In this document: positions 10,534-23,478 of the stretch, piece by piece
Numbering within the stretch: the first letter of the stretch is position 1
Layout of the letters: each line of letters starts with the position of its first letter
Assembly (NCBI RefSeq): GCF_000203815.1
Contig: NW_004457715.1
Coordinates: 124,001-188,000, forward strand
Direction: 5' to 3'
Length of the DNA: 64,000 bases
Source: Cavenderia fasciculata
Lineage: Eukaryota > Evosea > Eumycetozoa > Acytosteliales > Cavenderiaceae
Made by a program: the position numbers and the translations under genes
The notes under the pieces: model-generated
Database searches by the model: none
Told to the model about the DNA's origin: nothing
What the model saw: only the letters and a program-made list of their open reading frames with translations

Positions 10534-11687
10534 TTAATTGCTTTGAACAGATGGAGCAATCATTACAGTTTCATATGGGATTGTATTTGGGAGGCTGGAT
10601 GATTTGATCACAGTCTTTGTTAAAATGTCAAAGACGTCGATGTAGAGATTACCATTGTAGGTGTTGAGGATGAGGATGGTACCAGTGGTTGGATCAAATA
10701 CAAATGGTTGAATGTTTTGTTGGTATCCTTTGGTGGCGATGTTGTTGTCTTTGTAGATAACTACGACGTTGCCAGAGTCAAATGACATGGTTGAGATGGT
10801 GACACCTACCAATGTGACATACTTGCAATAGTACAACTGTCCATTAAAGTAATAGAGTTGATCGATACCATGTAGTTTGAGTGGTACGACAGGTTCGATA
10901 AACGTAACAAGTTTCGATGTGTTTTGTGAGAATGAGTATTGAGCAAGACCATCGATATTATCAATCGAAAAATAAACATAGTAATAGTTTGATCCATCGT
11001 ATGCTCCAACTGGATCACTATTAAATCTTGTTGTTGTAGTATCAGATATTCCTAATTCAATTGGGTATCTAAAAATTAAATAAATAAATTAATAAGAAAA
11101 GAAATATATAATAATTATTATTTTTTTTGTTTTTGGAATACTTTACGTTTTCTGAGCAGTATCAAGTTTAAATTCAAGTAAAGATAATACAGCACGTTCA
11201 TTTTCATTAAAGAATAAACCTGGGACATAGGTAGTCAAGGTGTGTGGGTTCCAGAGGAGTGGTTGAAGAGCAAATGTAAAACTGTATGGATAGGATGCAA
11301 TGAATTCTTGTTGGAAGGAATCGGTGCTTGGCCAGAACGACTTTACTTGAATAGAGTTGGAAGCGGTTCCAAACAACAAGATTTCACTGGTGTCGTTGGT
11401 GGTGAGGAATCCCCAGATACCATATTGGTCTGGGTTGATATTGGTCACGTTTTGGAGTATCTTTCCATCACTTAATCTTACTACTTGATAATTGATATAA
11501 TCATAGCCTGGCCATTGATAAAAGAATTGTATTGATACTGGTTGGCAATACTAAAATAAAACAATTAAATTTAAAAAAGTATATTAATATCATCGTTATT
11601 CAGGCCGAGTATGAGTATGTTTTAAGTTATACTTACACTTCCAACTATAAACAATAAAAAGAGTGATATAATTGCTTTGTTTAACAT
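10534..11687 (-). CDS. Secreted protein of the tandem trio, copy 3
   Basis: Paralogue with only three exons: 11687-11637, 11550-11147 and 11068-10534, giving 329 residues. The intron that splits the middle of copies 1 and 2 is absent, and the coding sequence runs straight through at the corresponding point. The signal peptide is MLNKAIISLFLLFIVGS and intron 1 again marks its end. It is the most diverged copy, with a Trp-containing variant region (SFWPSTDSF) before GAYDGSNYYYVYF; the tail IIYK?DN...QPFVFDPTTGTI and SSSLPNTIPYETV keep the family pattern. TATAAATA lies at 11798-11805. Function unknown. Confidence 0.8.
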
Positions 11688-12894
11688 TATTTGTTTTTAA
11701 AAAGTATATAATAATTATTATACTATTTGTTGATTATTATTATTATAATATTTGTTTGATTTGATTTGTTGATTTGTTGATTTCCGTCATCGGGTTGTAT
11801 AAATACTGATCATTTTTAAAAATGGTATCAAAGGTAGATATTATCAACTGTCTGACGAACTACTAGCTCTATCTTCTATAAATTCCATCGAAGTAAAATT
11901 TTAAAAAAAATATCTTGATCTTCATTTAATCGACCCCCAATTTTGATTCTATTTTGAAAATGTCTCGGAGATGTCTCGTTCAGGTATGCATAGGTACCCA
12001 CCTTTCCGATTCCATTCTCATGTCTGTCTCCTTCCTTTGTTTAAACACTACTACGACTATTACTACACATGTAGAAGAGAAGAGCCAGTTGGGTTGGTCT
12101 GAAATTTTAAAATAGATGTTAGTCAAGATATGATCATAAAGTAAAAATAGTATTACCTACACTACGTCTTATTTAGTTGTTTCTAATTAAAAGTTGATAG
12201 ACATACACTCGAGCAACATATGTACATCTAATTGTTATAATAAACTAGACTCTTCATATTGTTCTTTTTCTGTGTAATATATCATATAGTGCAGCTGATG
12301 ATGATGATAGTTCAAATTTTAAAACAAGGTATAACCATGATAGTACAGTTTCCTCATCTAGTGTCGATACTAAATCATTATAAACATCTTTATAGTTGCT
12401 CTCGTTGTTGATTCTATTATTCTTCTTGTCTCTTTCTTGCTCGTTTTACTATTGCTTGTACAAACTCTAAAATTAAATGATAGTTTATAAATTTTTAAAA
12501 GACTTGGTCATAAAAAAAAATTAAACAAATTAATTATTTTAAAAAGATACAAGATAATCAATGTAGATTTACTATGTGTGCAATATATTTATTTGCACAA
12601 GATGATGCAACCTGACCTAGCTGTTACAGATACCAACATCGCAAGGCGACAAAAAGTCTACTCGATGATCATTAAGTTCACAAACATAATTATAAATTGG
12701 GTTATAATATTTATATCTATATTTTTAATCTATTAGCAACTCAATAATATCTATTGACATTAAAATATACTCACCATATTATTTATCTATTCTCAGGAAC
12801 AAACTTGGTTTATTAAATAATTAAACGCTATATATTTTTTAAAAAAAGAGATAATTGATGAATTTAATAAATAACCATCAACAACATACATATA
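11688..12894. other. Spacer before the FNIP-like array
   Basis: 1.2 kb separating the minus-strand secreted trio from the plus-strand FNIP-like array. Contains the promoter of secreted copy 3. I see no gene; a slightly more G/C-rich patch at 12600-12665 does not fold into a recognisable RNA by eye. Confidence 0.5.
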
Positions 12895-13896
12895 GGAGGA
12901 GAAGAAGATTATATCAACAACATACCAACTATGATAATATTAAATATTATTAAAAGTGTAGATGATAATGTTGATTTGGGGTGTCTATTGTTGACTTGTA
13001 AAGGATTATTCAACCTATTGGTCAATCAACATTACCAATTATCTTTTAAACAGATATATATCACATCCAAGTACCATATGTCAAACCCTTTCAACAAAAC
13101 CGATGATTGTTTGACTCTACCATATCTCCATCTTGGATCATTCTATAGATGTTTAAAAAGACATTTTCAGATACACTACTCATTGTGACAAAGAAACCAT
13201 TCCACATAATAATAATAATAATAATTATAATAATAATAATAATTATAATATCACCAAAGTAATTGGGGGATGGTCAGGTATGGAGCTATCAAATCTATCA
13301 TCAGTCACTTCATTAGATCTTTTTAGACCCATCATTGGTCCATTGTCAACCAATTTTTTCCCACCAAATCTTCAACACTTGAGCCTCTACTTTAAATCAA
13401 AAGAATTGATTACCAAAGGATTCTTCCCCGACTCTCTAAAGACACTGAAAATTTCAATACCAAATGGAGAGTTTGACAAGAATTCACTACCAATAGGTCT
13501 TGAAAAGCTAGAAGTTAGTTCATACCTGGAGTACATTAAAATAGATCCAAAATTCATTGGATTGGATAAACTCACCTCTCTTAAATGGCTAAACATTGTA
13601 TCAAATATTTTCAATGAAAAAGTAGGTACAGTTCACAGTTCGCTGCCCACAAGCTTAACTTATCTCTGGATGCCTGTGAACAAAGATTTAAGATTATCGC
13701 CTACCTACTTTGAACCACTCACTCGGTTGGTACATCTCATACTTTCATTGGATTTTATCAAGTCGGATGTGCTATCATTCATCAACAAATAGAAAATGAT
13801 CAACAACGACCAATCTATCTTTGTTTTGAACCTATATTCTCAAATACTAGATTTGGAATCCCAAAACTAACATTCAATCTTCCCTCACATCAATAA
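12895..13896 (+). pseudogene. F-box/FNIP-like gene, array copy 1, decayed
   Basis: The F-box segment GEEDYINNIPTMIILNIIK...CKGLFNL is open but has no upstream ATG before an in-frame TAA at 12868. The frame then shifts near 13155: the family segment SRMFTNTFSDT is only readable in another frame. FNIP-like repeats follow at 13280-13792 (MELSNLSSVTSLDLFRPI onward) and then jump directly to the C-terminal tail DQQRPIYLCFEP...PKLTFNLPS, so most of the repeat region has been deleted. Clearly non-functional. Confidence 0.75.
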
Positions 13897-13955
13897 ATAG
13901 ATTTATTTTCATCATCATACAAATCTATCAATATCCTTTTATTATTTTTTAATTA

Positions 13956-14157
13956 TTATTTATGACAGTTTTTGAATAATTTGTATATTTGATCATCATA
14001 TTCGTATTGGTCATCGTCTTGATTAAATACAGTAATCAATTGTGAAATTAATTGTGGTAATTGATTTTTGAATGATTCGAGTATTGATTCGAAATGGATT
14101 AGATATTTTTTTGAGTTTGATTGATACAACAATCTTACAACTCTCTTTTTTCAAGGT
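13956..14157 (-). pseudogene. Possible 3' fragment of an unidentified coding gene
   Basis: On the minus strand a frame bounded upstream by TGA reads KKRVVRLLYQSNSKKYLIHF and then about 45 more residues ending YKLFKNCHK with a TAA at 13956-13958. The amphipathic, acidic pattern (FNQDDDQYEYDDQIYKLF) looks protein-like rather than random, but there is no start and no upstream exon is evident. It may be the stranded C-terminus of a gene otherwise lost when the FNIP-like array expanded. Low confidence. Confidence 0.3.
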
Positions 14158-14357
14158 TGTTTCTAAATAAATTTTAATCGATATTTTAAACCAATTTAAT
14201 AATCCTCCCAATAAAATTTAATCTATATTTTTAAACCAATTTTCATCTCGAATCAAATTTATTCATAAATTTTTAATTAAAACCAAAAAACAATATTTAT
14301 ACCTATTTATATTCAACTTGGAGAAAAAGTATTTCAAAACAACAAAGAGAATATTCC

Positions 14358-16289
14358 ATGGAAATAATTCAAAAACATAGAGTAGAAGGAGAGGATTATA
14401 TCAACAAGATACCAACTATCATAATTTTAAATATAATCAATCATGTAGATGATAATGTAGATTTAGTGTGCCTGTTGTTATCTTGTAAAAGGTTATTCCA
14501 ATTTTCTACTACCAATAATCATTATCACCAACTATCATTTAAACATATTGAATTCAATTACCCATTAGTATCATCAAACTATAATGAAACAATAAAAAGT
14601 TTCACTCTTCCACATCTCCATCTTGGATCATTCTCTAGAATGTTTACAAATACATTTTCAGATACAATGATTTTATCAAACCAAGTGAATATCAAAGACA
14701 AGGAAAGGATCGACCAAAATAGAAATAATGAAAAAATGACCAAAGTAATTGGAGGATGGCCAAGTATGGAACTATCAAGAATATCATCAGTCACTTTGTT
14801 GGATCTTTTTCGCCCAATCGACGGACCATTGTCAAACAACTTTTTCCCACCAAATCTCAAACAATTGACATTTTATTTCAAAAGTTAGTCGATGAACTAT
14901 TTAAAACCATCACTACCACTGAATCTTGTAAAGCTTGAATTCCATGGTTCAAATTATTCCTCCTTTACAACAGAGCCGTGTCATCTTGGAATAGACAAAC
15001 TCAAGTCTCTCAAAGTTCTCAAGTCTTCTTGTCTGGAGGAGGTAATGGGTACCATGTACTGCTCGTTGCCAATTAGTTTAACCAATCTCACTTTGGAAAT
15101 GGATCATATTCCATCACCAACCTACTTTCAACCACTCACCCAGTTGGTAGATCTCAAACTTATGAAGTTTAGAAAAAGCGATCCCAGTCTATATCTCGAC
15201 AGTCTCACAGCTCTAAAGTCACTAAAATATTATTTTTATGTAGTTCCAATTGACCCTTCCATGATCCGTCTACCACCCAACCTTTTGGAATACACCCATA
15301 TTCATCAACCCATTTCCAGCCTAAAAACTGAATTCTTTCCACCAACATTGACATCATTGGATATGACATTTTCAGATATTGATTATACCAATGTTTCTCT
15401 AAAGACTCGTCTAAAACATTTGAAATTTCTTACAATACATACCAATTCAGACCTACCAATGGAGTTTATACCAGACAGTGTCAAGACACTTAAAATCTAT
15501 TCAATTAATGGACAAAATTTAATCAAAGGTATGATTCCAGATAGAGTCGAGTCTCTCTCGTTGGAAAATATCAAGACAAGATTCCAACATCTACCAAACT
15601 CTATTAAAAAACTGGTACTCAAGGATGACCCCAATGTTATCTTGTATGATAATAATCCAATCACACTTCCAAACAATTTACAAGAGTTTTCTTTAATTCC
15701 TGGCCCCTATCAAAATGTATTTCCTCACGATATTGAATTTATCTACCCTCCTACATTAAAAGTACTAGAATATGGTAGAGTCTTTTTCACTGCTGCCATC
15801 AAGCCATTCATCAAACAACCCATTCCATCATCAGTCAATGAATTCAAGTATATTGCTTCTACATGGACTTCCACGTTCAACAATGCAATAGTTCATTCGA
15901 TTGTTGAAGATGAAGGTTTTATATTCCCATCAACCATTACAAAACTACCTGTAAAAATTCAACCTGGAACAGCCTTTGAATTTTTGATTTTTAGAATGGA
16001 TTATTTAATCAACCAAACCAATATAGACCAACTCATCATTGATTATACCGCTTCCCATTTCCAAATTGATATTCGTAGACTTGACCAAGAAAACAATAAT
16101 GTATTGATTGTTGGTAAATCACTTTTTGGTGGAATCATTCATCAACAACAAATTGATCAACAAGAATTGTTGCAAGGTCTAGACATCAATTCCCACCATA
16201 GACAACAAATTTATCTTTATTTCGAGCCCTCAATGTCTCATTGTAGTATTCCAACTCTTAAATTCAATCTTCCTTCCCCCCCCCCCTAA
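14358..16289 (+). pseudogene. F-box/FNIP-like gene, array copy 2, one in-frame stop
   Basis: Nearly whole family member: 643 codons from the ATG at 14358 to TAA at 16287, interrupted only by TAG at 14886-14888 (codon 177), with the same frame open on both sides. Residues 17-52 are the F-box-like region INKIPTIIILNIINHVDDNV...CKRLFQF. Leucine-rich FNIP-like repeats run from about 140 to 520, with motifs such as IPDSVKTLKI, IPDRVESLSL and LPNSIKKLVL. The C-terminal module FQIDIRRLDQENNNVLIVG is at about 570-590. The end codes LPSPPP through a run of 11 C (16276-16286), slippage-prone and striking in such AT-rich DNA. Either a very recent pseudogene, an allele, a base-call error or a short F-box-only protein. 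Confidence 0.75.
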
Positions 16290-16544
16290 ATAGTAAATAA
16301 ATTCCAATTCCAACAAAAATACAAGAGTTAGACTGCACATGACTGCGTACAATTCCACCAAAAGAGAGAACCTATTTAAAATTTTATTATCTTTTAACTT
16401 TTCATCTTCCCAAGAATAAAAATAAAAGTTATCTAATCTTTAAAAATATTTTCACTTGTTATTGTTTTTTTAAAACAAAAAAACAAACAAGCATCATCAT
16501 TATTTTTCTTTCATTCATATTAGATCTCTGTAGAGATAATAATA

Positions 16545-18431
16545 ATGAATAGAGATAAAAAGAATCATGGAGAAGGGGAAGGAGAAGATTATATCAACAA
16601 GATACCAACTACAATAGTATTAAATATAATCAACAGTGTAGATGATAATGTAGATTTGGTGTGTCTATTGTTGACTTGTAAAAGATTATTCAACTTTACT
16701 ACTACCAATAATCATTATCAAAACAATCTATCATTTAAAAAGGTTGATACACTGAATGATTTAGGTAGATCAAGTCTCTACAACAACGCTACATGTAAAC
16801 ATCTTGGTTCATTTAAAAGAATGTTTGCAAATACCTATTCAGATACTGTCATTTTACCTAGAAATACAAGATATCACTACACATTAGAACTATCTAAACT
16901 ATCATCAGTCACTTTGTTGGATCTTGGTCAACCGATCAATGAACCATTACCGTCCAACTTTTTCCCACCAAATCTCAAACACTTGGACATTGAATATAGA
17001 AAAACTCAAGAGACAATTGACCTTGGTATTCTGCCCGACACTCTAAATTCACTAAACATTTCAGTATCAAGTCGGGAGTTTGCCAATGCATTGCCAAGTG
17101 GACTTGAAAAGCTAGAAGTTCAAAGCTCAAGCGGCCACAAATTTGGAATAGAACCACATTGCCTTGGAATAGATAAGCTTTCATCTTTGAAATCTCTCAC
17201 TTCATCATATCTCAAAGAGGAAATGGGTAACGTCAATTGTTCGCTTCCAAAAAGCTTGACAGATCTTCACCTTGGTATCAGTCAACTACCATCACCGACA
17301 TACTTTTATCCACTCACCCAGTTGGTACATCTGTTTGTTTTTTTGTTTGAAACAAAACAATTCAATGAGTTGTATCTTGACAAGCTTGTATCTCTTGAGA
17401 AATTTACAATTGGTGCACATTGTTCAATAGACGTCTCAAAAATCCAACTAGCTCCAAATCTTTTAGTGTACCATCAAATTGGTGGCTCTCTGACCACACC
17501 ATCAACAGAATTCTTTCCACCAACTCTCACATCATTGACTACCTATTTTGGTGAAAATGATTATACCAATCTATCATTATTATCACGACTACCACAATTG
17601 ACATTTCTATCAATTGAATCTAATGAAGATATACCAACTGGATTCATTCCACCAACTGTAAAGACACTTAAAATTGAAAACAAATCGGGCAGAAAAATGA
17701 AGTTCCACATTCCAGACAGTATCGAGGCATTAGTACTGGAATCAATCATTCCAGTAAATGACAAGTTTCCAAACTCTATTAAAAAACTTTAACTAAAGTA
17801 TCCAAATTATATTGAGTATGCTGGTGTTTCTCCAATCCTTCCAAGTCATTTACAAGAATTCACATGGATCCCAAATTGCAGTAATGGTCGTCAAATTCAA
17901 TACCCTCAATTTATCTACCCTCCTACCATAAAATCAATTGAATATGGTCAACTACATTTTCCAAACAAACATATCATTCCACCATCAGTCACTGAATTCA
18001 AATATCTCGTTTCAAAAACCACAGTCTTTGACAGTAAAACAAAAATTTACTCGATTGGAATTGATGATGGATATGTATTCCCATCGACTCTCAAAAAGCT
18101 CACTATCAAGATCAATCGATTTTATGATTATTATTGGATATTTAGATTGGATCATATTATCAACGAAACAAATATTGAACAACTCACCTTGGATTTGTTC
18201 CGTTTCCAAGTTGATATTCGTAGATTGGATAATCAAAACAAAAATGTATTGATTGTTGGTAAATCACTTTTTGGTGGAATCATTTATCAACAACAAATTG
18301 ATCAACAAACTACCATTAATTCTGACAATGGTGGTTCTGAAAAATATAGACCAATCTATCTTTGCTTTAATATTCCATTAAACAATTATCCTATTCCAAA
18401 ACTAAAATTCAATCCTATTCCTCTTGATTAA
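16545..18431 (+). pseudogene. F-box/FNIP-like gene, array copy 3, one in-frame stop
   Basis: Full-length member of 628 codons plus stop, interrupted only by TAA at 17790-17792 (codon 416). The stop replaces the Val codon in the conserved LPNSIKKLVLK motif seen in copy 2. The downstream part is open in the same frame through FIYPPTIKSIEYG, the FRLDHIINETNIEQL segment, FQVDIRRLDNQNKNVLIVG and the end KLKFNPIPLD. The F-box INKIPTTIVLNIINSVDDNV...CKRLFNF occupies residues 18-55. The shorter product of 415 residues would still keep the F-box and most repeats and so could be functional. Confidence 0.75.
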
Positions 18432-18599
18432 AAAATATAATATATTTATATTATTAATAATAAATCTTCTAGATAAGAATAAACATATCTATTCTTTTAA
18501 ATTTATTTTAGTTTTTAAACTTTACTTTCTCACAGTGAGGGGACTTGTATTTATGGAAAATGAAATAAATATAATAATTATAATTATATTAGAGATAAT

Positions 18600-20341
18600 A
18601 TGAATATGTTAATTTTAAATGATAAACAAAAAGATTATATCAACAAGATTTCAGCATTTATACTTTTAAATATAATCAATCATGTGACAGAGAATGTAGA
18701 TCTGGTGTGTCTATTGTTGACTTGTAAAAGATTATTCAACTTTTCAACTGTCAACAAATATCACCAACTATCATTTAAACCTTTTGAATTCAAGGGACCA
18801 TTGTTATCAGACAAGTGCCAAGAACCAATCAAATTTTTCACTATTCCGTTCCTCCATCTTGGATCTTTCTCTAGAATGTATACAAATGCATTTTCAGATA
18901 CAATGATTTTATCAAACAAAGAGAATATCAAAGACAAGGAAAAGATTGCCCAAATACAAATAATCAAAGTATCACCAAAGTAATTGGAGGATGGCCAAGT
19001 ATGAAATTATCAAATCTATCATCAGTCACTTCATTGGATCTTTTTCGTCCAATCGATAGACCATTGACAGACAACTTTTTCCCACCAAATCTCAAAGATC
19101 TAAGCTTGTATTTTGGAAAAATAGAATTGATGAGAAATCAAAGAAACTTCCAGAGACTATTGAAAAGATTGAATTCCATTGCACCAACAATGTCGATTTT
19201 AAAATAGATCCAAGTCACCTGGGAATAGACAAGCTCACCTCTCTCAAAATTTTAAAGTCATACTGCATCGAAGAGAAAATGGGTACTATCTATTGCTCGT
19301 TACCAACTAGTTTGACTCATCTCAGTTTGCATTTGGAACGTATACCATCACCTACCTACTTTAAACCACTCATAAATTTGGTTCATCTCTTTCTTTTAAT
19401 TTTGGGTTGGCCAAACCAACCCGATGAGATGTATCTAGAGATTGAAAATCTTGTCAATCTAAAGATATTGAAAATAGGGATGATTGATTCCGTCGACTCA
19501 TCCAAAATTCATCTATCTCCCAATCTTTTGGAATATACCCAACATTCAGGAGCCATACCCAACCGAACTACCGAATACTTTCCACCAACACTAACAATAT
19601 TGGATTCCTTTTTTGATGAAAATGATTTTACCAATCTATCATTGGGAACACGTTTACCTCATTTGACATCACTATCAATTCATACCGATTCAGTTTTACC
19701 TATGGATTTTATTCCAGCCAGATTAAAGACACTTAGAATCTTTTCAAAATATGGGAAAGTGATCAAAGGTAGAATTCCAGATAGTGTCGAGCCACTCTAC
19801 TCCAATACTCCAATCTCACTTCCAAGAAATTTAGAAGAGTTTTCTTTCGTCTCCGATTGTAATCAAAACATATCTCCCTCTGTAGAATTTATTTACCCTC
19901 CCACTTTAATATCGATTGAATTTGGTAGAATCTCAAATCAAGAGATTCCATCAGTAAATGAATTCAAGTATATCCCATCTAAATTTACCACTTTTAACAA
20001 AGCAAATGTTTATTCTATTGTTGATGGTGAAGGTTTTATATTACCATTGTCTATTACTAAAATTACGGTAAAGATCGAATTCGATCCATTAAATAGTGAA
20101 TTTTTTATATTTCGATTGGACCATTTAATCAATCAGACTAATATCGATCAACTCGTCATTGATATTACAAGAACCAATTTCCAAGTTGATATTCGTAGAC
20201 TAGATCCAGAAAACAATAATATTGGTTGTTGGTAAATTACTCTATGGAGGAATGATAAATCAGAGAATAGATCAACATCTACGCCTACCAATCTATCTTT
20301 ATTTTGAACTTCCTTTGTCCAACATTAGTCCCAACACTTAA
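18600..20341 (+). pseudogene. F-box/FNIP-like gene, array copy 4, frameshifted
   Basis: F-box part intact from the ATG at 18600 (INKISAFILLNIINHVTENV...CKRLFNF). Frame changes occur near 18970-19000, near 19130-19200 and near 20215, and about 30 residues of repeat are deleted near 19795 compared with copy 2. Between the breaks the family order is complete: SSVTSLDLFRPIDRPL, then CSLPTSLTHLSL, FRLDHLINQTNIDQL and FQVDIRRLDPENNN. The longest open piece is 19279-20235 (318 residues). Non-functional as a full-length protein. Confidence 0.75.
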
Positions 20342-20513
20342 ATTCAATCTCTAATAATCTTATTTTATTATAAATCTTTAAAATATATCTATCCAATAAA
20401 TAATTAAAGTTTTTTGAATAAAAAAAATACTAATATTGAAAAAAAGCTAATAAAAGTACAATATTTATATTAATTTAATATTTAAAAATTTGAGATAAAG
20501 AGATACTCAACAA

Positions 20514-21986
20514 ATGATAACATCTATCAAACAACAAGGAGAAGGAGAGGATTAAATCAACAAGATTCCAACTATAATAATTTTAAATATTATTAATCAT
20601 GTTGAGGATATTATAGATTTGGTGTGTTGTTATGTTGTAAAAGATTATTCAACCTTACTTCTGCTGTTAACAATTATTACCAACTATCATTTAAACAAAT
20701 CAAATTCAAGTACCCAAATGTATAAAGCCGACTCAAAGAAAAAATCCGGTGTTTCACTCTTCCGTCCCTCCATCTTGGATCATTCTCTAGAATGTTTACA
20801 AATACATATTCTGATACAATGATTTTATCAAACAAAGAGAATATCAAAGACCCGGAAAAGATTGCCCAAATACAAATCATCAAAGTATCACCGAAGTAAT
20901 TGGAGGATGGCCAAGTATGAAATTATCAAATCTATCATCAGTCACCTCATTAGATGTTTTTAGACCAATCAATATTGGACCATTGTCAGAGAAATTTTTC
21001 CCAATCAATCTCAAAGAATTGACCTTTTATTTTTGGACAGAAAAATATTATAAACCATGGATACTCTATTCAACTACCATTGAATCTTGAAAAGCTTGAA
21101 TTTCTTTCCAGATATTACTCTGTTAAAATAGATCCAGAAAGCCTTGGAATAGAAAAGCTAAACTCTCTCAAAATACTCAAGTTGTCCTGCATTGATGAGA
21201 AAATGAATACCATCAATTGTTCATTGCCAACTAGTTTGACTTTTCTCAGTTTGCAAATGGATAGTATACCATCGCCTACCTACTTTCAACCACTCACTCA
21301 GTTGGTACATCACTATTTTAGATATTTCGATCCTAGTGATATATATCTTGACAACCTCATCTCTTTAAAGACATTCAATTTCATTGTCCCCCTTGACTCT
21401 TCCAAAATCCATCTACCACCCAACCTTTTGAAATACTCTCAAAAACATTATTTTGAAAAGATAACCAACTTAACAACATAATTCTTTCCACTAACGTTGA
21501 CATCACTGAATATTAAGTGTTCAGAAATTGATTATACCAATCTGTCGCTGTCAACACTTCTACCACTATTGACATTTCTATCCATTGATACTAATTCAGA
21601 CATACCATTGGATTTTATACCAGCCAGTGTAAAGACACTTAAAATTAGGTCATTTTATTAGACTAAATTAATAAAATTTGAATTATAATAAAATGGAAAC
21701 CGAATAATTGAATCGATTCCAGAAAGTGAAGAGTGTCTATCATTGGATAAAATGGAGACACAAATCGACAAACTACCAAACTCGATTAAAAAACTAAAAC
21801 TCAGGGCCAATTATAATACATTTTGTTCATCTTCCAAATAGATTACAAGAGTTTTCTTTGACATTCATCAACAAATTGATCAACAATATAGTGTAGATCA
21901 ATATCATCCATCTACCTTTATTTTGAACCTTCATTGTGTGAAAATATAAACCAAAACTAAAATTCAATCTTCCTCTTCATAAATAG
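20514..21986 (+). pseudogene. F-box/FNIP-like gene, array copy 5, decayed
   Basis: Starts MITSIKQQGEGED and meets TAA where relatives have the Tyr codon of the GEDYINKIP motif. Several frame changes follow, including one inside the F-box (VCCYVVKDYS in place of VCLLLTCKRLF). The longest open piece, 21080-21481, keeps CSLPTSLTFLSLQMDSIP. A large deletion near 21850 removes most of the C-terminal module, after which only the terminal KFNLPLHK is readable. The most decayed copy together with copy 1. Confidence 0.7.
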
Positions 21987-22149
21987 AAAAAAAAATTTAA
22001 TTCCAAAGATTTAATAAATCTTGACAAGAATAAAAAAAACATATCTCTAAATTCAAATTTTATATATTTATATTAGAATTTAAAATTAAAATATAATCAA
22101 CTCATGAGTTGTTTGGGATTTAGGTTTCTAAAAAAAACAAAAACAAATA

Positions 22150-23437
22150 ATGCAAAAACATGAAGTAGATAATATCAACAAGATATCGAATGTAGTAGTC
22201 CTAATTATTATCAATCATGTCGATGATAATGTAGATTTAGTGTGTTTATTGTTGACGTGTAAAAGATTATTGTTCACTACCCAAAAGTTTGACCCACCTC
22301 AAGATGAAAAAGATGATCCACACTCCATCTCACACCTACTTTTACCTGCTCACTCGATTAGAAAAACTCAACCTTTTCTAGATCGATCGATCCAAATCCT
22401 TTTGGATTGCTGAATCTTGTGTGTCTGGTCACCCTAGAAAAGTCAAAACTTGGTGCATCGCATGATATAATAGCATCCCAAATCCGTCTCCCACCCAACC
22501 TATTGACATTCAAAGAAGCCAAAAAATTCATTCTCAAACGAAAACTAGGATTTTTTCCATCAACATTGACATCATTATTTATCTTTCTAGGCGACCAAGA
22601 TGCCTTGAAATCACCTCAACCTCATCTGAAAAAACTATCAATAGTTTGCAAAAGGACTGCAACTCTGTCATTCATACCACCTAGTGAAAAGGAACTTGAA
22701 ATCACATCCTTGTATGTTGTAGAGATTATATCATTGCCAGAAAAGATAGAGTCTCTGGTTATTTCTGTCTCTTTCAAAGTATCATTAATTTCTAATATAC
22801 CAAGTAGTATTAAAAACTAGTACTCAAGGATTTGGATCAAACAAATTACCAAAATCAAATGACCACTCTTCCCATAACACTTCCAAGAAGTTTACAAGAG
22901 TTTATATGGATTCCTACTAGTATGGCTAGTGAGAATCCTGTAAATTTTATCTTTACTCTCAACCTTCAATACATTGATTTCAGTCACCATGTACCCCTAC
23001 CCTCAAACAAAAAACAATCATTCCAGAATCGGTCATTGAATTCAAGTACGTTTCAACTTTTAACAAGAAAACAAAGGTTCACTCTATTGGTGTTGACAAT
23101 GGGTATACATTCCCATTAACTCTTAAAAAACTGACAGTCCAATTCATTTATCAAGAAGGAAATCATGATCTTCGGATATTTCAATTGAACAACCAAACAA
23201 ATGTTGATCATCTCACCCTAGTTGAAGGAGACTATAGAGTGGGATGGTTCAATTTCCAAGTTGATAATCGTCGACTTGATCGACAAAACAACAACGTATT
23301 GATTGTTGGTAAATCACTCTATGGTGGAATCATAAATCATTCATCAACAAATTGATCAACCAAGACCAATCTATCTTTGTTTTGGTCCTCAATTTACCAA
23401 GTATCCTCCAAAACTAATATTCAATCTTCCAAACTAG
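22150..23437 (+). pseudogene. F-box/FNIP-like gene, array copy 6, decayed
   Basis: Begins MQKHEVDNINKISNVVVLII, keeps the F-box (CLLLTCKRLL) and then loses frame at about 22280-22400. FNIP-like repeats are readable at 22407-22820 (FFPSTLTSLFIFLGDQDA, IPPSEKELEI) up to an in-frame stop in the NSIKKL motif region. Later frames contain the segments LPRSLQEFIWIPT, FQVDNRRLDRQNNNVLIVG and the end IFNLPN. At least four breaks. More diverged from copies 2-5 than they are from each other. Confidence 0.7.
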
Positions 23438-23478
23438 TAAATAAATTTTCGTTGACAAAGGTCTTTTTAACTTTATTA

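Noticed and set aside
12600-12665. Possible C/D box snoRNA (GATGATG and CTGA words)
   Set aside because: The C-box word is imperfect, spacing is wrong and no terminal stem is seen.
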